From positions 1-41,471 of the forward strand of contig CACWFY010000022.1 of the NCBI GenBank assembly GCA_902760345.1: a stretch of DNA of 41,471 nucleotides. The letters run 5' to 3'. Positions 22,586-30,661 of the stretch are shown here, in pieces. Source of the DNA: an uncultured Bacteroidales bacterium (lineage in GTDB: Bacteria; Bacteroidota; Bacteroidia; Bacteroidales; Bacteroidaceae). The position numbers and the translations under genes were made by a program. How positions within the stretch are numbered: position 1 is the first letter of the stretch; every line of letters begins with the position of its first letter. The notes under the pieces are model-generated. The model was not told where the DNA came from. It did no database searches and saw nothing but the letters and a program-made list of their open reading frames with translations.

Positions 22586-24811
22586 TTACCATCTAAATAC
22601 GCCTGAGTTGCTGGGGGATTTGTACCAGTCTGGATTAGTGGTCATGTCTGCACCCCACAAGCCGAACTGAGGATAGGCGTTGCTGATATTGTTACGCTCA
22701 GTGCTCCAGAACCATTTACCATTCTCGTCGCCGTTTACCGCTACGCGGAATGGAGTAGAACCAGCGGCAGGAGCCCCAATGGTAACCACCTGTCCATTTG
22801 TTCTGGTTACCTGTATATTGATGTTCAAATCAGCAACAGTAGTGCCGACAGGAACGGTGATTTCTGATAATGTGGCGATGGGAACGTTCTTTTTGTTCTT
22901 GGTGTTGTCTCCAAATTCCCCATAGTTATGTACCTCCTGTCCTAACTGTATGTTGTCGCAGAATACGGTAACCGGCAATGTTCCACCAATAGCGCAGAGC
23001 TCTACCGTCGAGCGATTGTTCTCGTCAGGATAGCTTACGCGAACAACCACATCATTAAAGTCGAAGTCGTCGCTGGTTCCCAGGTCTTCGAAGGCGAAGT
23101 AAATATATTGTTTAGGTTCAACCTTCTCTTCTCCACCGCCATTGAAACCAGGATTACAGGTAGAGGATGCAACAGAGGTCTTGATGTTTTGGGTTTGTTC
23201 GACGACGGCACCTTCACCGATATGGTAGTAGGGCTGTACACCAATCTCACCATTGGCTTGCTGTTCAGCGCTCTTGTCTGAATAGCCTTGTGCGAAGTGG
23301 CTCTCGTCGTAAGCCACGATAAGCTGGCCGAAGTAGTTGGCTACAAAACCTTGGTTGGGGTTATCTGCACCGTTGACAATCTTTTTGGCGTGGAAGACGG
23401 CCTTATTGCCCGTCTCAGGACCATAGATGCCATAGAGATCCTTGGTGATGTTCATTGTGGCAGTCTCTGTCACCTCAAAGACAGACTCAGCACCCATAAA
23501 GATATGGCTGGGTCCAGCTGCCTCGAAATTCTTGGTGACTACACCACCGTCGGCGTCCATCTTGAAGCCGTTCTTATCGGTATCGCCGAGGTTAATCTTG
23601 AACAGCTCCTTCACTGTGAGTTTACAGTTGTTGATGACATCGCAGCTGCCTGCGGTATAGTAGAAATAGTCAGTAGTATACTGACCGTTATTGACCCACG
23701 TGTTATTATTGCTGTCAATGTCGGTATTGCCGCTGATAGTCATCGTGCCATTATTCTCTACGTGGCTGCTGCCAGCTGTATGCAGACGGGTGGCAGTCAT
23801 AGTACCATCGTTGACAATGACAGAATTGCCGTTCTCTGTAGATAGTTCGCCACGTACCGTTACCTCATTTTTGTTATAGAGCATGCTGTTATTGTTAATG
23901 CTCATCTTACCAGGGTCAATAATGCCGTGGTTGTAGAGTTTCAAACCATTGTTCAGCACCAGTTCAGCACCATCGGGAGTGGTAATCTTAGCTGTGGGGG
24001 CCACATAGATATTGCAACCACCTTGAAGATCACTGGCGTTGGCAGCACTTAAGACGAGCACGGCTCCTTCCACCAAATAGATGTCAGTATTAGGCGCTAC
24101 ATAGAACTTACGGTCCAGGAACCTGTTCTGACCACTAATATACAGTGTTCCGCCAGTAGTCTTGCTACCATCATAAGCGCCCCAAATGTTGACTTCTCCT
24201 TGCCAAGAGCCATCCAGATAGCTGATGCCAGAGGCATAGCCGCCGTTATACTTGCTGATACCTGCAGGCACAGCATTTAAGAATTTGCTGTCGTCAGCAT
24301 CTTCAGGGAACTGGAAGATAGGCTGGATAGTGCGTCGTGCCAGCAACTTACGGGCTGAGGCAGGTGTAGTATAGAAGGCGGTGGTAATCTCCTTCTCGCT
24401 GGCATCAAAGGCAAGATTGTCAATAATGTAGTTGTCGGCATCAAGGATGGTGGCATAAAGCACAGTAGCATCCTGGGGCTTTGCAATGACGAAGGTCTTC
24501 GTCTCACCACTATTGATGGTCGATGTATAGAGAGCTGCAATCGTAGAACCCTGAGCAGGATCCTTGGGGTAAATCTTCAGCGTACCACTCTTTGCACTTG
24601 TCAGTGTAATGGTGGTAGTTACCGCTGTGTTCCAAGTTTGTTGGGCATCAATATCGTGATTGCCCATCACCGTATTCTTGAAGTTGGCCTGAAACTCCGC
24701 AACATCCTGGTTTGTCGTATCATTACGTTGGTTCCATAGGTCGTGATTACAGCTGATAGCCGAAAAAGCGATTGCCGAAACAGCAATTCCTTTAATGAAA
24801 TACTTATTCAT
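22586..24811 (-). CDS. LruC-domain (DUF4842-type) surface lipoprotein
   Basis: 741 residues. The lipobox is FSAISC with Cys21, followed by NHDLWNQRND. The N-terminal region (about 30-130) contains 'NTAVTTTITLTSAKSGTLKIYP', a beta-sandwich-like segment. The middle (about 200-500) is Asn/Gly-rich with recurring 'N-x-G-x-(I/M)-T' turns (NNGTMTISGNTDIDSNNN), as in a right-handed beta helix. The C-terminal part carries the LruC hallmark 'FAFEDLGTSDDFDFNDVVVRV' and ends PDWYKSPSNSGVFRW. LruC proteins are exported lipoproteins of Bacteroidota whose role is not known. It is divergently transcribed from a second LruC lipoprotein of similar design. Confidence 0.85.
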   Translation of the reverse strand: MNKYFIKGIAVSAIAFSAISCNHDLWNQRNDTTNQDVAEFQANFKNTVMGNHDIDAQQTWNTAVTTTITLTSAKSGTLKIYPKDPAQGSTIAALYTSTINSGETKTFVIAKPQDATVLYATILDADNYIIDNLAFDASEKEITTAFYTTPASARKLLARRTIQPIFQFPEDADDSKFLNAVPAGISKYNGGYASGISYLDGSWQGEVNIWGAYDGSKTTGGTLYISGQNRFLDRKFYVAPNTDIYLVEGAVLVLSAANASDLQGGCNIYVAPTAKITTPDGAELVLNNGLKLYNHGIIDPGKMSINNNSMLYNKNEVTVRGELSTENGNSVIVNDGTMTATRLHTAGSSHVENNGTMTISGNTDIDSNNNTWVNNGQYTTDYFYYTAGSCDVINNCKLTVKELFKINLGDTDKNGFKMDADGGVVTKNFEAAGPSHIFMGAESVFEVTETATMNITKDLYGIYGPETGNKAVFHAKKIVNGADNPNQGFVANYFGQLIVAYDESHFAQGYSDKSAEQQANGEIGVQPYYHIGEGAVVEQTQNIKTSVASSTCNPGFNGGGEEKVEPKQYIYFAFEDLGTSDDFDFNDVVVRVSYPDENNRSTVELCAIGGTLPVTVFCDNIQLGQEVHNYGEFGDNTKNKKNVPIATLSEITVPVGTTVADLNINIQVTRTNGQVVTIGAPAAGSTPFRVAVNGDENGKWFWSTERNNISNAYPQFGLWGADMTTNPDWYKSPSNSGVFRW

Positions 24812-24848
24812 GCTCTCTTCTAGTTCTTAAAAGATTCAAATTTGGTTG

Positions 24849-24856
24849 CAAAGATA
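24849..24856 (-). promoter_or_regulatory. Promoter -7 box of the leftward LruC lipoprotein
   Basis: The minus strand reads TATCTTTG about 38 bases upstream of the ATG at 24811. Confidence 0.65.
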
Positions 24857-24920
24857 GTAAATAAATAGTTGAATATCAAATTTTCCTCTATAAAAATGCG
24901 TTATTTATGTTTTTTTTGTT

Positions 24921-24928
24921 TAACTTTG
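24921..24928 (+). promoter_or_regulatory. Promoter -7 box of the rightward LruC lipoprotein
   Basis: TAACTTTG lies 31 bases before the ATG at 24960, back to back with the promoter of the divergent LruC gene. Confidence 0.65.
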
Positions 24929-24959
24929 CTGCCGAAAAGTGATTTTATTATAATAAAGT

Positions 24960-27479
24960 ATGCGCATGAAGAAGCTAGTATATGTCAGTCTGGCCTTGCT
25001 TTCCTTGGTCGTAACGGCTTGTAAGGAAGGGGTCGATTTTGACCAGAATGCCTATAACGATTTGGTTAATAGGTCGTTTCCTGTCGAGAACGTAGATCCC
25101 ACCCATCAATGGGCAACGGTAGTTAATGTCAACGCAAAAATTTCTGTTAGCGGTGACTATGGTGAAACCTATGAGGCGGGCATCTATATGGACAACCCGA
25201 TTGGTGCCGAAGAGGCCACCCTGTTATATGAAGAAGATGTGGTGAGCGGTGGTGCATTCAGTGTTACGGTGTCGTTGCCAATTGCCCAAACAGCCGTCTA
25301 CGTTGGTGTCTTTGATAAGGCGGGTCGTGGTATGGCTGAACTGGTTCCTATTAGTAATGGTATGATTAAGGCCTCGATAGATCTTAACAACAGTACACCT
25401 GCAGCAGCGCGACGTGCAGCAGCCTCGGTATCGCGTTCTGACTATATCAAGACGAATACTGACAGTTACATTAGTTATCTGCCAGGTTATGCAAGCAGCT
25501 TTGCAGGCTACTACGACTTATCTACGGTACCTAGCTATGATCCTCTGAACAAGAAAGCGTATCTTCCAGAAAACAACTATCAAGAAAGTCAGGTCTATGG
25601 CGATGGTAAGAGTTTTGTGTTGCCTGCCAACAAGAACTATACCATTTCCAGCAATACTTTTAACAATGCTTGGAGCAATACCGTTATCATTGTGCGTGGT
25701 ACGCTGACCATTCCCAGCGACATTTCAGAGTTGCGTCTATGGGGTGATGGTAATAATCCCTATGGACAAACGATTGTCGTGGCCCAAGGAGGTAAACTGA
25801 TTTGTAATTCTGCAAAACTGACTTTGGCCAATAATTCCAATATCATTAACTATGGTGATATCGTGCTTAATGGTACGTATGTTGACTATGCCAACGGTAC
25901 TACTGTAGGATTCTTCAATGGAGGAACGATTACGGGATCCAATGGTGCCGGCATCAATTTCGCAGGCGGCACACCCTATTATAATAGTGGCAACATTGAC
26001 TTGTCAGACAACGGCTTTATCAAGTTTAATAGCGGTATTACCTTTACGAATGTTGGACACGTCCATGCTTATAACTGTGCTAAGGACGGTGCCACATTTG
26101 TAAACGATTGGGGTGTTTCTGCCGGTGCGCAGAACGCTACGGTATATAATCTTTGTGACATAACTTTTGAGAAGTTCTTTGGCGTTTGGACCTATGTCGG
26201 TACAGAAAGCTCTTTGCTCTATGCTAAGGAAGGATTGTTTACCAATAGCGGAGGTCAGATTACCTTGGGCAGCAAGGCTATGATTAAGTGTGGCGACTGG
26301 TATGACAATGGTGCCACGCTGTATGGTCAGCCCAGTGGTAGTGATTTCTCGATAATTAAGGTTACGGGAGCGTTAGACGAGCAGAACGGCGGAGCCATCA
26401 ATACCACCACAGGTTATGTTTACTGCGATTTCAACGACATCAAAGGCAAGGGACGTAAAGATGGGGAAGGTGCTTGGCACATTGATCAGGTAAATGCAAA
26501 GATGAAGATTTACAGTGTCAGTGAGAAAACGGCTCCCAACAGCATTGTGATACCTGCCGATGCCGATGGTTGTAACACTATTGGCTACAATTCGGAGGGT
26601 AATAGTGGCGGAGGAAAGCCGGAAGCAAAGTCGTTCTCGCGTCGCTACTGCTTTGAGGATAACTTCCCCGATGTGGGTGACTACGACTTCAATGATGCCG
26701 TGATAACGGTGACTCCTACCGTTCAAGGTACAACCGTCACGCTTAAGGTGAGCCTTGATGCCGTGGGCGCTACAGAGAACATCGGTGCAGCTATGCGCCT
26801 GAATGGTGTAAAGACCTTCGACTTGGCCAGCTATACGGTGACGCAGGGCTTCCCCTCTCCTGAGGGTCAGGGTCTGGGCACCTACGAAAATATCAATACT
26901 CAGGAAACCTTCCTTGCTGAGAATGCTTCGCCCAATAATACCGGCAGTTTCGTTATCGTACTCTTCAAGGATGCCCATTGGGCCATCAATCCTCACCCGG
27001 CTGATGCTGGTGGCGTAGACAGAGCTTTCTATAACACGGTAGCTCGTGATGTTGCTTCCCACAAGGCCTATCCCGACCCCGCTGTCGCTACCTACACCTT
27101 GGTATTCAAAGATGCCGAGAAGGCAAAGGATATGCTGAAGGAAGATATCTACGACGTATTCATCGTCGAGCCCTATAATGGTTCTTACTGGGAGGTGCAT
27201 ACCGTTCAGAACGGCTTTAAGACAGACCAGGTGGTGACGCCTGTAAAGCCCAATCCAGATGCTTACAGACAGGCTTATGGCGATAACAAGCCGTGGGCGA
27301 TTATGGTACCCGGCTCATTCAAGTATCCCATTGAGTGGCAGTCTATTGGCTCAGGTTCTAACGGAGTCTATAGTGGTGCCTATCAGACCACTGGCCACTC
27401 CTTTGCCGAGTGGGCTACCAACCAGAGTCAGGCTACTGACTGGTACAACTATCCCAAAAGCGGATACGTCTTCGAGTAG
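24960..27479 (+). CDS. LruC-domain (DUF4842-type) surface lipoprotein, second copy
   Basis: 839 residues. The signal peptide ends in the lipobox LVVTAC, followed by KEGVDFDQ. A second possible start is two codons on (24966), which would not change the lipoprotein signal. The middle section (about 195-490) has repeated Asn/Gly turn motifs such as NNSNIINYGDIVLNGTYV, consistent with a beta helix. Residues about 560-590 carry 'RYCFEDNFPDVGDYDFNDAVI', the LruC signature, and the C-terminus WATNQSQATDWYNYPKSGYVFE parallels that of the divergent neighbour. The two probably arose by duplication. Function is unknown; the architecture suggests a cell-surface or fimbria-like display protein. Confidence 0.85.
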   Translation: MRMKKLVYVSLALLSLVVTACKEGVDFDQNAYNDLVNRSFPVENVDPTHQWATVVNVNAKISVSGDYGETYEAGIYMDNPIGAEEATLLYEEDVVSGGAFSVTVSLPIAQTAVYVGVFDKAGRGMAELVPISNGMIKASIDLNNSTPAAARRAAASVSRSDYIKTNTDSYISYLPGYASSFAGYYDLSTVPSYDPLNKKAYLPENNYQESQVYGDGKSFVLPANKNYTISSNTFNNAWSNTVIIVRGTLTIPSDISELRLWGDGNNPYGQTIVVAQGGKLICNSAKLTLANNSNIINYGDIVLNGTYVDYANGTTVGFFNGGTITGSNGAGINFAGGTPYYNSGNIDLSDNGFIKFNSGITFTNVGHVHAYNCAKDGATFVNDWGVSAGAQNATVYNLCDITFEKFFGVWTYVGTESSLLYAKEGLFTNSGGQITLGSKAMIKCGDWYDNGATLYGQPSGSDFSIIKVTGALDEQNGGAINTTTGYVYCDFNDIKGKGRKDGEGAWHIDQVNAKMKIYSVSEKTAPNSIVIPADADGCNTIGYNSEGNSGGGKPEAKSFSRRYCFEDNFPDVGDYDFNDAVITVTPTVQGTTVTLKVSLDAVGATENIGAAMRLNGVKTFDLASYTVTQGFPSPEGQGLGTYENINTQETFLAENASPNNTGSFVIVLFKDAHWAINPHPADAGGVDRAFYNTVARDVASHKAYPDPAVATYTLVFKDAEKAKDMLKEDIYDVFIVEPYNGSYWEVHTVQNGFKTDQVVTPVKPNPDAYRQAYGDNKPWAIMVPGSFKYPIEWQSIGSGSNGVYSGAYQTTGHSFAEWATNQSQATDWYNYPKSGYVFE

Positions 27480-27633
27480 GAGCGTTGATTATGGGTCACC
27501 TGCATAACCACGTGGGATTTCTGAAACACACATTCTTTTCCCCTTTTTTCTTCGCAAACCATAAAAAGCCGTAAAATCACAGGTATGACACACGAAGTGT
27601 ACTCCTATACATAATAATGTACGATTTTTATTG

Positions 27634-27661
27634 TTGATATGGAAGATATTTGCTATCTTTG
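27634..27661 (+). promoter_or_regulatory. uxuA-uxuB operon promoter
   Basis: A TATCTTTG -7 box is at 27654-27661 with TTG at 27634-27636 as a possible -33 element. The rest of the 217-base gap (27480-27696) holds a T-rich stretch, but I see no clear terminator hairpin or regulator site. Confidence 0.7.
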
Positions 27662-27696
27662 CACTCAAATTTAATTATCAATAACAAGATAGCATT

Positions 27697-28950
27697 ATGG
27701 AAAGAACATGGAGATGGTTTGGCAAGAAGGACAAGATTACGCTTGCCATGCTAAGACAAATCGGAGTAGAGGGCATCGTGACGGCCCTGCATGATGTGCC
27801 TCTGGGTGAGGTGTGGACACGAGAGAAGATTCGCGACCTGCGTGAATACATCGAGAGCTACGGCATGCGCTGGAGCGTCGTCGAGTCGCTGCCAGTCGTT
27901 GAGACCATCAAGTATGGCGGTCCTGACCGCGACCACCAGATTGAGGTGTACAAGGAGTCGTTGCGCAACCTCTCTGCAGAGGGCATCCACTGCATCTGCT
28001 ACAACTTCATGCCCGTGTTGGACTGGGCTCGTACCGACCTGTTCCACAACAACCCCAACGGCGCTACGAACCTCTATTTCAACTATGCCGAGTTTGCCTA
28101 CTTCGACATCTATATCTTGAAGCGTCCGGGTGCTCGCGAGGAGTGGGCCAAGTTCCAGTTCCCTGCTGGTGTTGGCGAAGGCCGCAACGTGCTGGCAGAG
28201 TGCGACGAGCTGGCTAAGACCATGACGCCAGAGAAAGACCACAAGCTCGTAGAGAATATTGTCATCAAGACGCAGGGCTTTGTTTCTGGTAACTTCAGCG
28301 AGAACGATGAGGCTCCCGTTCAGAAGTTCCGCGAGTTCCTCGATTTATATAAAGGTATCGACAAGGCACAGCTCCGTGCCAACATGAAATATTTCCTCGA
28401 GGCCATCATGCCCGTTTGCGAGGAGTGCAACATGAATATGTGCGTTCACCCCGACGATCCCCCCATCGAGATTCTCGGTCTGCCACGTATCGTTCGTACC
28501 GAGGAGGATATCCAGTGGTTCCTCGATGCCGTGCCCAACAAGCATAACGGCCTGACGTTCTGTGCCGGTTCGCTGTCGGCAGGTGCTTACAACAACGTCG
28601 TTGAGCTGGCTAAGAAGTTTGCTTCGCGCACACACTTCGTTCACCTGCGTTCGTGCCACATCTTCCCCAACGGCGACTTCACCGAGGCCAGTCACCTGGG
28701 CGGACGTGCCGACCTAATCGAGCTCTGCCGCATTTTCGAGAAGGAGAACCCACGGCTGCCCATGCGCGTTGACCACGGTATGACGTTTACCGACGAGCCT
28801 GGCGGCATCCTCGACGAGTCGAGCCACGGCCACAATGCCGGCTACACCCTGCTGGGCCGCATGTTCGCCCTCGGACAGGTACAGGGTATCCTCGCCACCG
28901 TTGACCGTGAACTTGGAATAGAATACAAACAACCCGGATTCTTTGATTAA
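27697..28950 (+). CDS. uxuA: Mannonate dehydratase
   Basis: 417 residues. It starts MERTWRWFGKKDKITLAML, the UxuA N-terminus. Other hallmarks are YYNF-like 'CYNFMPVLDWARTDL', 'MCVHPDDPP' and 'HLRSCHIFPNGDFTEASHLGG', which carry metal- and substrate-binding His and Cys residues. The enzyme dehydrates D-mannonate to 2-keto-3-deoxygluconate in the hexuronate pathway. It is followed after three bases by the fructuronate-reductase gene, so both steps after uronate isomerisation are encoded together. An uronate isomerase gene is not visible in this window. Confidence 0.95.
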   Translation: MERTWRWFGKKDKITLAMLRQIGVEGIVTALHDVPLGEVWTREKIRDLREYIESYGMRWSVVESLPVVETIKYGGPDRDHQIEVYKESLRNLSAEGIHCICYNFMPVLDWARTDLFHNNPNGATNLYFNYAEFAYFDIYILKRPGAREEWAKFQFPAGVGEGRNVLAECDELAKTMTPEKDHKLVENIVIKTQGFVSGNFSENDEAPVQKFREFLDLYKGIDKAQLRANMKYFLEAIMPVCEECNMNMCVHPDDPPIEILGLPRIVRTEEDIQWFLDAVPNKHNGLTFCAGSLSAGAYNNVVELAKKFASRTHFVHLRSCHIFPNGDFTEASHLGGRADLIELCRIFEKENPRLPMRVDHGMTFTDEPGGILDESSHGHNAGYTLLGRMFALGQVQGILATVDRELGIEYKQPGFFD

Positions 28951-28953
28951 ATT

Positions 28954-30540
28954 ATGAAACTGAACGACATATTTAGCGGTAATTACAACGCCGCAGAGTG
29001 GGAGCAGAAAGGCTACCAGCTCCCGAAGTTTGATATTAAGGCCGTACGCGAGAAGACCGCCAAGGAGCCAACGTGGGTACACTTCGGTGGTGGAAACATT
29101 TTTCGCGCTTTCCCTGCTGCCATCCTGAACGACGCACTGAACACCGGTAAGTACGACCGCGGTGTAATCGTAGCCGAGACCTTCGACTTCGAAGTCGTCG
29201 ACAAGGCCTACGCACCCTACAACAACCTCTCGCTGTGCGTGAACCTCTGCTCTGACGGTTCTATCGAGAAGAAGGTCATCGCCAGCGTTACCGAGGCCCT
29301 GAAGGCCGATCCTCAGTTCGAGGACTGGAACCGTCTGGTGGAGATATTCCGTAACCCCAGCCTGCAGATGATTTCGTTCACCATCACCGAGAAGGGCTAT
29401 ACCTTCAACGAGGCCGACCTCGCTCGTGGACTGAAGCCCCTCTTCGCTATGGGTAAGGTCTGCGCCCTGCTGCTGGAGCGTTTCAACGCCGGACAGCTGC
29501 CACTCACTGTGCAGTCGATGGATAACTGCTCGCACAATGGCGACAAGGTGAAGGCTGGCGTCTTTGCTTATGCTGAGCGCTGGGTGAAGGACGGACTGGT
29601 GCCCGCTGCCTTCCTCGACTACCTGAAGGACGAGACGAAGATTACCTTCCCTTGGTCGATGATCGACAAGATTACCCCACGCCCACACGAGAAGGTCAAA
29701 GAGCTGTTGGCCAAGGACGGTTTTGACGACAACGACTATATCGAGACCGAGAAACACACCTTTACCGCTCCTTTCGTGAATGCCGAAGAGGTGCAGTATC
29801 TGGTCATCGAGGATAACTACACCAACGGCCGTCCGCCATTGGATCTCGGCGGTGCCCTCTATACCACCCGCGAGACCGTGGATAAGGTAGAGACCATGAA
29901 GGTGACTACCTGTCTGAATCCCCTGCATACCGCGATGTCCATCTATGGCTGCATGCTGGATTATACGCTGATCTCGGCTGAGATGAAGGACGACGACCTG
30001 CGCGCCTTCATCCAGAAGATTGGTTATATGGAGGCTATGCCGGTGGTCGTCGACCCAGGCGTGCTGAACCCCTACGAGTTCATCGGTGCCGTACTCAACA
30101 AACGTCTGCCTAACCCCTTCATGCCCGACGCACCTCAGCGTATCGCGATGGACACCTCGCAGAAGCTGCCTATCCGCTTTGGCGAGACCCTGAAGAAGTA
30201 TATCGCCCGTGGTCTGGACAAGTCGAACCTCGTACTCATTCCCCTCACACTCGCAGGCTATGCTCGCTATCTGAAGGGACTGAAAGACGACCTCACCGCT
30301 TTCGAGCCCTCGCCCGACCCCATGCTCGCCGAGCTGCAGGCCATCGTCGCCCCGCTGGAGATTGGCAAGCCCGACCAGGACTGGAGTCCGCTGAAGCAAC
30401 TGTACTCGCGCAAGGACGTCTTCGGTCTCGACCTTTATGAGGCTGGCCTGGGCGACCAGATAGAGGGAATGGTCAAGGAACTCTACGCCGGCAAGGGTGC
30501 CGTCCGTGCTACCCTGCACAAGTACGTCAGTCAGAGATAA
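28954..30540 (+). CDS. uxuB: Fructuronate reductase / mannitol dehydrogenase family protein
   Basis: 528 residues of the long-chain mannitol dehydrogenase family. The N-terminal Rossmann part includes 'VHFGGGNIFRAFPAAIL', the NAD-binding glycine-rich region. The C-terminal domain contains 'TTCLNPLHTAMSIYGCML' and a region with catalytic Lys and His typical of the family. Next to uxuA, D-fructuronate reduction to D-mannonate is the likely reaction. Tagaturonate or mannitol cannot be excluded from sequence alone. The stop at 30540 is followed within 20 bases by the left inverted repeat of the VirE unit. Confidence 0.9.
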   Translation: MKLNDIFSGNYNAAEWEQKGYQLPKFDIKAVREKTAKEPTWVHFGGGNIFRAFPAAILNDALNTGKYDRGVIVAETFDFEVVDKAYAPYNNLSLCVNLCSDGSIEKKVIASVTEALKADPQFEDWNRLVEIFRNPSLQMISFTITEKGYTFNEADLARGLKPLFAMGKVCALLLERFNAGQLPLTVQSMDNCSHNGDKVKAGVFAYAERWVKDGLVPAAFLDYLKDETKITFPWSMIDKITPRPHEKVKELLAKDGFDDNDYIETEKHTFTAPFVNAEEVQYLVIEDNYTNGRPPLDLGGALYTTRETVDKVETMKVTTCLNPLHTAMSIYGCMLDYTLISAEMKDDDLRAFIQKIGYMEAMPVVVDPGVLNPYEFIGAVLNKRLPNPFMPDAPQRIAMDTSQKLPIRFGETLKKYIARGLDKSNLVLIPLTLAGYARYLKGLKDDLTAFEPSPDPMLAELQAIVAPLEIGKPDQDWSPLKQLYSRKDVFGLDLYEAGLGDQIEGMVKELYAGKGAVRATLHKYVSQR

Positions 30541-30558
30541 TCTCTTAGACTAACAAAG

Positions 30559-30580
30559 AAAATCCCGCATTTCCTACACT
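30559..30580 (+). repeat. Left terminal inverted repeat of the VirE unit
   Basis: It begins AAAATCCCG and ends with motif TTCCTACACT (30571-30580). The outer part AAAATCCCG also pairs with CGGGATTTT at 30606-30614, enclosing an inner hairpin (CTGAGC/GCTCAG), so the same sequence may act as terminator of uxuAB. Confidence 0.8.
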
Positions 30581-30612
30581 GAGCGCTGAGGCTCAGGAGG
30601 TTATACGGGATT

Positions 30613-30646
30613 TTCTTACACTGCGCAGTGTAGGAATTCCTACACT
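30613..30646. repeat. Three back-to-back motif copies downstream of the VirE gene
   Basis: TTCTTACACT (30613-30622, one mismatch), AGTGTAGGAA (30627-30636) and TTCCTACACT (30637-30646) alternate in orientation. The first two create the 16-bp perfect palindrome TACACTGCGCAGTGTA at 30617-30632. Confidence 0.85.
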
Positions 30647-30661
30647 TACCGCGTTTTCCGT

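Noticed and set aside
26373-27200. A 275-codon open frame antisense to the LruC gene.
   Set aside because: Low-complexity translation and lack of signals; shadow of the real gene.
29181-29204. A palindrome around GACTTCGAAGTC inside uxuB.
   Set aside because: Explained by the codons of a conserved DFE segment; no partner site and no regulatory context.
28714-30519. A 601-codon open frame antisense to uxuB.
   Set aside because: It mirrors a well-supported gene with strong codon bias; the translated sequence shows no domain, and such shadows are common opposite GC-rich genes.
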